From: Spirochaetota bacterium | GTDB taxonomy: Bacteria > Spirochaetota > UBA4802 > JAGODF01 | Assembly (NCBI GenBank): GCA_029974015.1 | Contig: JARKUF010000036.1 | Span: 1-35,729 of the forward strand | Length of the DNA: 35,729 bases | Direction: 5' to 3' | Shown: positions 31,561 to 35,729 of the stretch, one piece after another | Layout: every line of letters starts with the position of its first letter | Numbering within the stretch: position 1 is the stretch's first letter | The notes under the pieces: generated by a model | Database searches by the model: none | What the model saw: only the letters and a program-made list of their open reading frames with translations | Told to the model about the DNA's origin: nothing | Made by a program: the position numbers and the translations under genes

Positions 31561-33951
31561 TTAAAAAACTAGAGATGATGAATCCCATTTGGGATCGTAC
31601 ATAAGGCCTAACCCGGGCTCATACAACTCAGGCCTCTTTTGAACTACATATCCATGCGTGTCTGTATCACTTATGAAACCATTTTCAATAAGATTTTGAA
31701 AAATTCTTTCAGGAACATTAACCGTAAACCTTTGAAGTTTGCGTAAAAGTTTATAGTTTGGTCCCGATATAGTCAACTCTTCTATCAAATCTCGACTATC
31801 ATATTTTTCTCCTTTATGCCAGACAATAACACCTTTTTGCTTTTGATCATCTATTAATCTGAATTTTTTGGCAAATGTTCTGAATTGAAATTTAAAGTCA
31901 CCCGATTCATTAACAAGCATTCCTGTAAAATCAGGTAGATCAAAATTGTTTACTGATGAATAAAAAGTTCTGAAATATTCTTTAAATAGTTCCGGCGTAA
32001 GGCTAATTTCATTTTTAAGCCTTAAAATATTTCTGCTTGTATCTTCACTTTTTTTTAATAGACCTGCCGGCGAAGGTTTTGGAGGGTTAAAAACAAATAC
32101 TTGCCCCAGTTTACCTTCTTTATTCAGCTTGCCTTCCCGGTTACATCGTCCTGCCGCCTGTGCTATCGAATCCATCCCGGTAAGCGATCGGTATACAACA
32201 GGAAAATCTATATCAACCCCTGCTTCAACAAGCTGGGTGCTTATAACTCTTATCAATTTATTATTCTTAAGATCAGATTTAATTTTTGATATTATTTCAC
32301 TTCTCTCTTCACCGCACATTAAAGCAGAAAGATGGCAAGTCCCTTCCGGCATCAATGAATGTAGTTCACGGCAATCACTTCGTTTGTTGACAATACAAAG
32401 AACCTTTTCATGATTCTTTAGCTCAGAAGCAATTTCCTCCCAGGATGATCTGGCTGATAAGTCTGTTGGTATTCTAATCTCTACCCTTTTGAAATCTTCA
32501 GCCAATACTTCAGGATTTTCAATTATAGATTTAACGTCATTTAATCCTTCAAATGTCGCAAGTTGTGAACCGATTTTTCCTTCAAGTGCGGGTTGTGTTG
32601 CTGTGCATAATAAAACGGTAACTCCAAAAAATTCTACAAGCGTACGCAAAGCCGATACAATGGGTTTTAAATATTCAGGAGGAAGCATCTGCGCTTCATC
32701 AAGTATTATAATGCTATTAATTATGTTATGTAGCTTTCTGCAATCAGATGGTTTTGAGGCAAATAGTGATTCAAATAGCTGCACATTGGTTGTAACTATG
32801 ATCGGAGCATCCCAGTTTTCTGCCGCCAATCTACTCGCGTGAGTTTCTTTATACGGATCAATATTGCTGTGATGTTCAAGGACTGCATCTTCACCAAAGA
32901 GAGTCATGCCTGAAGTAACATTATCCTTAATTTCTTCATCATTATCAGTGCCATACTTGTATACCTTTGCAGTCTGTTCAATAATACTGGTATAAGGAAT
33001 AGCCATAATTATTCTTTTCTTATTATATTTTAAAGCGTGCTCCAAAGCAAACGCAATTGATGATAGGGTTTTTCCTCCACCGGTCGGTACATTAAGAGAG
33101 AAAAAGCCTGGAGCTAAAGAGGCTTTCTCTTTACATGATAACAAAATGGCGTTGCGTTGTCTGTTTATTTTATTGTCTTCTGATAAATCCTGTTTATATT
33201 TAATAAATCTGTCAAAACGCTTCTTCAACTCAGTTATTTCGGGATAATTGCCTCTAAGTTCAAATTGCTGAGGTTTCATGAATGATTCAGTGTCAAGATA
33301 ATCGGCATCAACAAGGCATGAAAACAATATTCTTATCCATAGATGAAATGCATCATTTTTATCTTTCCCTTTTTGAATTCCAACAGGGGGGCTAGAAGGT
33401 AGCGGTTTATTAATAAACTTCAAAGATTCCTGAATGTTTTTAACTTTATTTAATTCGTGAGTCTTTAATTCATTATTCAAAAATATACGATTTTGTAAAT
33501 CACCTCCTGCATAGTCGGGATACCAGTCAGGCAAACCTGCATGATGACCGGCAATAATGTAAGCTAATATCCTTGCTATGGCATGACCATGTTCAATATT
33601 ATTCATAGCTTCTATAAAACGCTGGAATGTTAGAATTGCACCAGATGTGCTATGATTAGGCCTACCGGATGAGGTTTCAATATGTGCGTCTATTTCAAAA
33701 CCTGTTTTCTTTCTTATATAACTCTGCCATTCTGGTAAAAATTTGCCTAAATCATGTCAATAACCCGAAAGCTCAGCCCAATCTGAATTGCCAAAAAATC
33801 TTGCAAATTCACCTGATAGTTTTGCAGTTGAAGAAAGATGTTCTTTTAAAGAATGAGTTATCCAACTTCCATTATCATTCTGCCTGACATGGGCAATAAA
33901 TTCAAGGTTTTCCTCTATATTGCCTTCAACTGTATGTGCATTAAACTTCAA
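31561..33951 (-). pseudogene. cas3: cas3 helicase-nuclease, interrupted by an in-frame TGA
   Basis: Full frame of about 796 codons from TTG 33951 (no in-frame ATG precedes K-F-N-A-H-T-V-E-G). It is broken only by TGA 33757-33759. The TGA stands exactly where Cas3 proteins have Trp/Leu before the HD motif: L-S-G-Y-[stop]-H-D-L-G-K-F-L-P-E-W-Q. The first HD-domain His lies in the upstream 64 codons; H-D, H-S-T and H-H-A-G-L lie after the stop. The rest is intact: Walker A P-T-G-G-G-K-T, D-E-A-Q, C-T-A-T-Q-P-A-L, and Q-A-A-G-R-C-N-R-E-G. Reinitiation at ATG 33606 would give a 681-residue helicase without a complete nuclease domain. TGA is the normal stop in neighbouring genes, so recoding is unlikely. 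A sequencing error cannot be excluded. Confidence 0.88.
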
Positions 33952-34308
33952 ACAACCACCATGAAATTTAAATAATTAATCTAAAAATTGATTTGATACC
34001 CATTAATAAATTGACATTGATTGAGTTATGATTGTTTCAATGTAGCAATCCTAAAAAGGGATAATTTGCCATAAAGAAATTTTATACTTGAAATGCTTAT
34101 CCGATAATGGTTTTTAAAAAATCAGAAGAAAGGTGTTTTTCAAGAAAATTTAAAAATACGGGAAAACATACAGAAACGCAAGAACAATTTTTGAAACGAC
34201 TGAAAATATTCATTATTGCTTGATTAAGCCGATGATAAATACGAGAGGAATTACCTTTGGCGTATATAAAACAGATTTGGCAATACATTGTAAATCAAGA
34301 GTACAACC
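33952..34308. other. Divergent intergenic region between cas3 and the toxin-antitoxin pair
   Basis: AT-rich and without a convincing gene. A 7-bp inverted repeat, ACATTGA (34014-34020) and TCAATGT (34037-34043), lies near the middle and could be an operator for either side. TTGACA at 34011-34016 has no well-placed -10. No CRISPR-type repeats occur here. Confidence 0.4.
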
Positions 34309-34641
34309 ATGAAAAAACCTCCCCTCTCAATTCTATCCATAATAACCGAATTTCGGGAAGAGCTGAAAAATTTATATTCCGACCGCTTGAGAGGAGTCAT
34401 CCTCTTCGGTTCATACGCACGTGGTGATTATACGGAGGAATCTGATATAGACCTTGCACTGCTTATAGATGGAATGGGAGATATTACTGCGGAACGGGAC
34501 CGGTATATTCATATTCTGAGCAGGTTGTCACTCAAACACGATATTCTCATTTCAGCAGTGCCATTCGACTATGTTCAGTTTTATCATGAAAATACACCTC
34601 TATCATTAAATGTAAAGAAAGAAGGGTTCCTTTATGAATGA
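34309..34641 (+). CDS. MNT-type minimal nucleotidyltransferase antitoxin
   Basis: 110 residues. The nucleotidyltransferase signature is complete: V-I-L-F-G-S-Y-A-R-G-D-Y-T-E-E-S-D-I-D-L-A-L-L-I, giving the G-S-x10-D-x-D metal-binding pattern. In MNT-HEPN systems this protein is the antitoxin and inactivates the HEPN RNase by AMPylation of a Tyr near its active site. The gene overlaps the following HEPN frame by 8 bp, the usual arrangement. Here the partner is frameshifted, so the antitoxin may now be an orphan. It sits between the divergent cas modules. Confidence 0.88.
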   Translation: MKKPPLSILSIITEFREELKNLYSDRLRGVILFGSYARGDYTEESDIDLALLIDGMGDITAERDRYIHILSRLSLKHDILISAVPFDYVQFYHENTPLSLNVKKEGFLYE

Positions 34642-35025
34642 GAAGGAAGTCAAGGATTTGTTAGACAAGGCAATACAAAGCTTCAATGCTGCTAAAATCC
34701 TTCATAAAGAATCATTTTATGATTTTTCCGCTTCGAAAGCGTATTACGCAATGTTTTACGCTATTGAAGCACTTCTTTTATCACAAAATTTGTCATTTTC
34801 CAAACACAGTGCAGTAATCTCAGCTTTCGGTAAAAATTTTGTAAAACCGGGATTTTCAATGAAAAATATCATAGATATGCCGTCGACGCCTTTGATTTAC
34901 GGAACATCGGCGATTACGGCACAATGGATTCCATCCCAAAAGAGAAATCTGAAGAATTGATAAACAACACCGCAGAATTATTGGAAGTTATAAAGAAGTA
35001 TCTTATGGCCACTTCAGAGAATTAG
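34634..35025 (+). pseudogene. HEPN-domain toxin, frameshifted
   Basis: The first 71 codons give a normal HEPN N-terminal half (helix with S-F-N-A-A-K-I-L-H-K-E-S-F-Y-D-F-S-A-S-K, then A-Y-Y-A-M-F-Y-A-I-E-A-L-L). At the run of four A (34843-34846) one A seems lost. The frame then runs out of family sequence and stops at 34960. Continuing in the other frame from 34846 gives T-G-I-F-N-E-K-Y-H-R-Y-A-V-D-A-F-D-L-R-N-I-G-D-Y-G and a helical end to TAG 35023-35025, about 130 residues in total. The R-N-I-G-D-Y segment is the expected RNase motif, so the predicted product without correction lacks the active site. The lesion is in a homopolymer, so assembly error is the alternative. Confidence 0.82.
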
Positions 35026-35121
35026 CTTTTTCCGCCCGCCTTCGGCAGTCAGAAAAGCTTGAGTTCTGAGTACGCCAGTAGTTACAAATCATTGGAACTA
35101 AATAATTAATTTAGTGGTTCC
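35024..35121 (+). repeat. Composite leader element, copy 6 (nearly complete)
   Basis: Begins in the stop of the HEPN gene. GC hairpin with outer pairs AGCTTTT...AAAAGCT (35024-35060), linker GAGTTCTGAGTACGCCAGTA then GTTACAAATCAT, and AT hairpin GGAAC...GTTCC (35094-35121) with an inner AAAT/ATTT pairing. It is 35 bp before the cas4 ATG, in the same orientation. Confidence 0.75.
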
Positions 35122-35156
35122 CCAAATGAATTTGTGAAAGTTTGATCAATCTGACC

Positions 35157-35729
35157 ATGTACCCCGAAGAAGAATATATCCAACTATCGTCAATCCAGCA
35201 CTACGTGTTTTGTCCCAGGCAGTGCGGACTTATCCACGTTGAGGGCGTCTGGGAGGAGAACATCTTTACGGCGCGCGGCAGAATTTTACATGAACGCGCA
35301 GATAGCGGCGAAGATGAAACAAGGGGCGATCTCCGCGTTGTGCGTGGGCTCAATGTTTACAGCCGTCGACTGGGTCTTTCGGGGAAGGCCGATGTCGTAG
35401 AGTTTCATACAGAAAACGGCGTGCAGGTTCCGTTTCCGGTGGAATATAAATCGGGCAAGCCCAAAAATAATATAAGCGATCTCGCACAGGTCTGCGCCCA
35501 GGCCCTCTGTCTGGAGGAGATGACGGGTATACATGTAAGCAAAGCGGCGATATATTACGGCAGGCCAAGGCGCCGCCTTCTTGTGGACCTCGACGACTTA
35601 TTAAGAAAACAGACTGAAGAAGTAATAGCCGCAGTACATTCCATGATCGAGTCGCGAAACGTCCCAATGGCCCGCAAAGAAAAAAAATGCGAGTCCTGTT
35701 CCATCAATAATTTTTGCATGCCCGGCGTA
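35157..35729 (+). CDS. cas4: Cas4 adaptation exonuclease (type I-C), 3' end outside window
   Basis: 191 codons without a stop to the last base. Cas4 is a RecB-like nuclease with a 4Fe-4S cluster that trims prespacers and checks the PAM with Cas1-Cas2. The N-terminus holds Q-H-Y-V-F-C-P-R-Q-C-G-L (first cluster Cys), then G-R-I-L-H-E-R, L-S-G-K-A-D-V-V-E-F, V-E-Y-K-S-G-K-P (Asp and Glu-x-Lys of the PD-(D/E)xK site), Q-V-C-A-Q-A-L-C-L-E-E, and the C-terminal cluster C-E-S-C-S-I-N-N-F-C. Its composition is clearly more GC-rich than the interference genes. cas1, cas2 and the array are expected to follow beyond the window. Confidence 0.93.
   Translation, partial: MYPEEEYIQLSSIQHYVFCPRQCGLIHVEGVWEENIFTARGRILHERADSGEDETRGDLRVVRGLNVYSRRLGLSGKADVVEFHTENGVQVPFPVEYKSGKPKNNISDLAQVCAQALCLEEMTGIHVSKAAIYYGRPRRRLLVDLDDLLRKQTEEVIAAVHSMIESRNVPMARKEKKCESCSINNFCMPGV

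Noticed and set aside
33757..33759. Programmed recoding of TGA in cas3 (Trp or selenocysteine)
   Set aside because: TGA ends many intact genes here, no SECIS-like hairpin directly follows, and the family residue at this place is Trp or Leu, so a point mutation or an error is simpler.
34097..34288. 63-codon minus-strand frame between cas3 and the toxin-antitoxin genes
   Set aside because: Cys/Phe-rich, AT-driven, no ribosome site and no recognisable similarity.
28036..35156. A CRISPR array next to the cas genes
   Set aside because: No run of identical 28-37 bp repeats with regular unique spacers is present anywhere in the window; the dispersed palindromes are single copies with variable arms.

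Overview
The window reads as chromosomal DNA of an anaerobic, acyl-CoA-metabolising bacterium. Most of it is moderately GC-rich. The gene set (long-form acyl-CoA dehydrogenases, a giant BadF/BadG-type activator protein, two-subunit iron-sulfur fumarase, a HgdC-type activase, and a 608-residue protein that resembles spirochaete hypothetical proteins as I remember them) suggests an uncultivated member of Spirochaetota or a similar syntroph-like anaerobe. This lineage call is an inference with low to moderate confidence. No rRNA, tRNA or CRISPR array was found.

Layout. 1-1280 (+): 3' part of a MaoC-like hydratase, then a TetR regulator. 1570-2742 (-): an AT-rich lipoprotein with seven repeated propeller-like blades. 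2743-3590: non-coding, with a run of perfect palindromes, a direct repeat and a terminator. 3591-7709 (-): two paralogous acyl-CoA dehydrogenases, each with its own promoter region. 8181-10315: LysE exporter, DUF6498 membrane protein, MoaD/ThiS-like carrier and a decayed AAA/DUF4143 ATPase. 10417-16232 (-): giant activator/dehydratase-like protein and an OFA-type MFS transporter. 16586-19332 (+): overlapping operon of fumarase alpha, fumarase beta, CoA-pyrophosphatase-type NUDIX and HgdC-like activase. 19460-20994 (+): a decayed SPFH gene coupled to an NAD-kinase-like gene. 21393-26094 (+): the 608-residue protein and a chemoreceptor. 26098-28036: MnmC-like methyltransferase and thiD. 28195-35729: type I-C CRISPR-Cas genes.

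The Cas region is AT-rich from about 28.2 to 35.0 kb. The interference genes cas3-cas5-cas8c(-cas11c)-cas7 run on the minus strand. An MNT-HEPN toxin-antitoxin pair and cas4 run divergently on the plus strand, and cas4 has the GC-rich composition of the chromosome. Three lesions are visible: an in-frame TGA at the Trp before the HD motif of cas3, a His-to-Tyr change at the presumed catalytic His of Cas5, and a one-base deletion in the HEPN gene. The locus looks decaying, unless the two interruptions are sequence errors.

The most striking unexplained feature is a composite intergenic element, about 120 bp when complete. It has a GC-rich hairpin, a conserved linker of about 30 nt, and an AT-rich hairpin whose arms match the element's outer end. 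Full, partial or relic copies lie in at least twelve places. Wherever orientation can be judged, the copy lies in the 5' leader of the next gene in the same orientation. The arms differ between copies but stay complementary, which suggests selection on structure or hairpin-dependent mobility.
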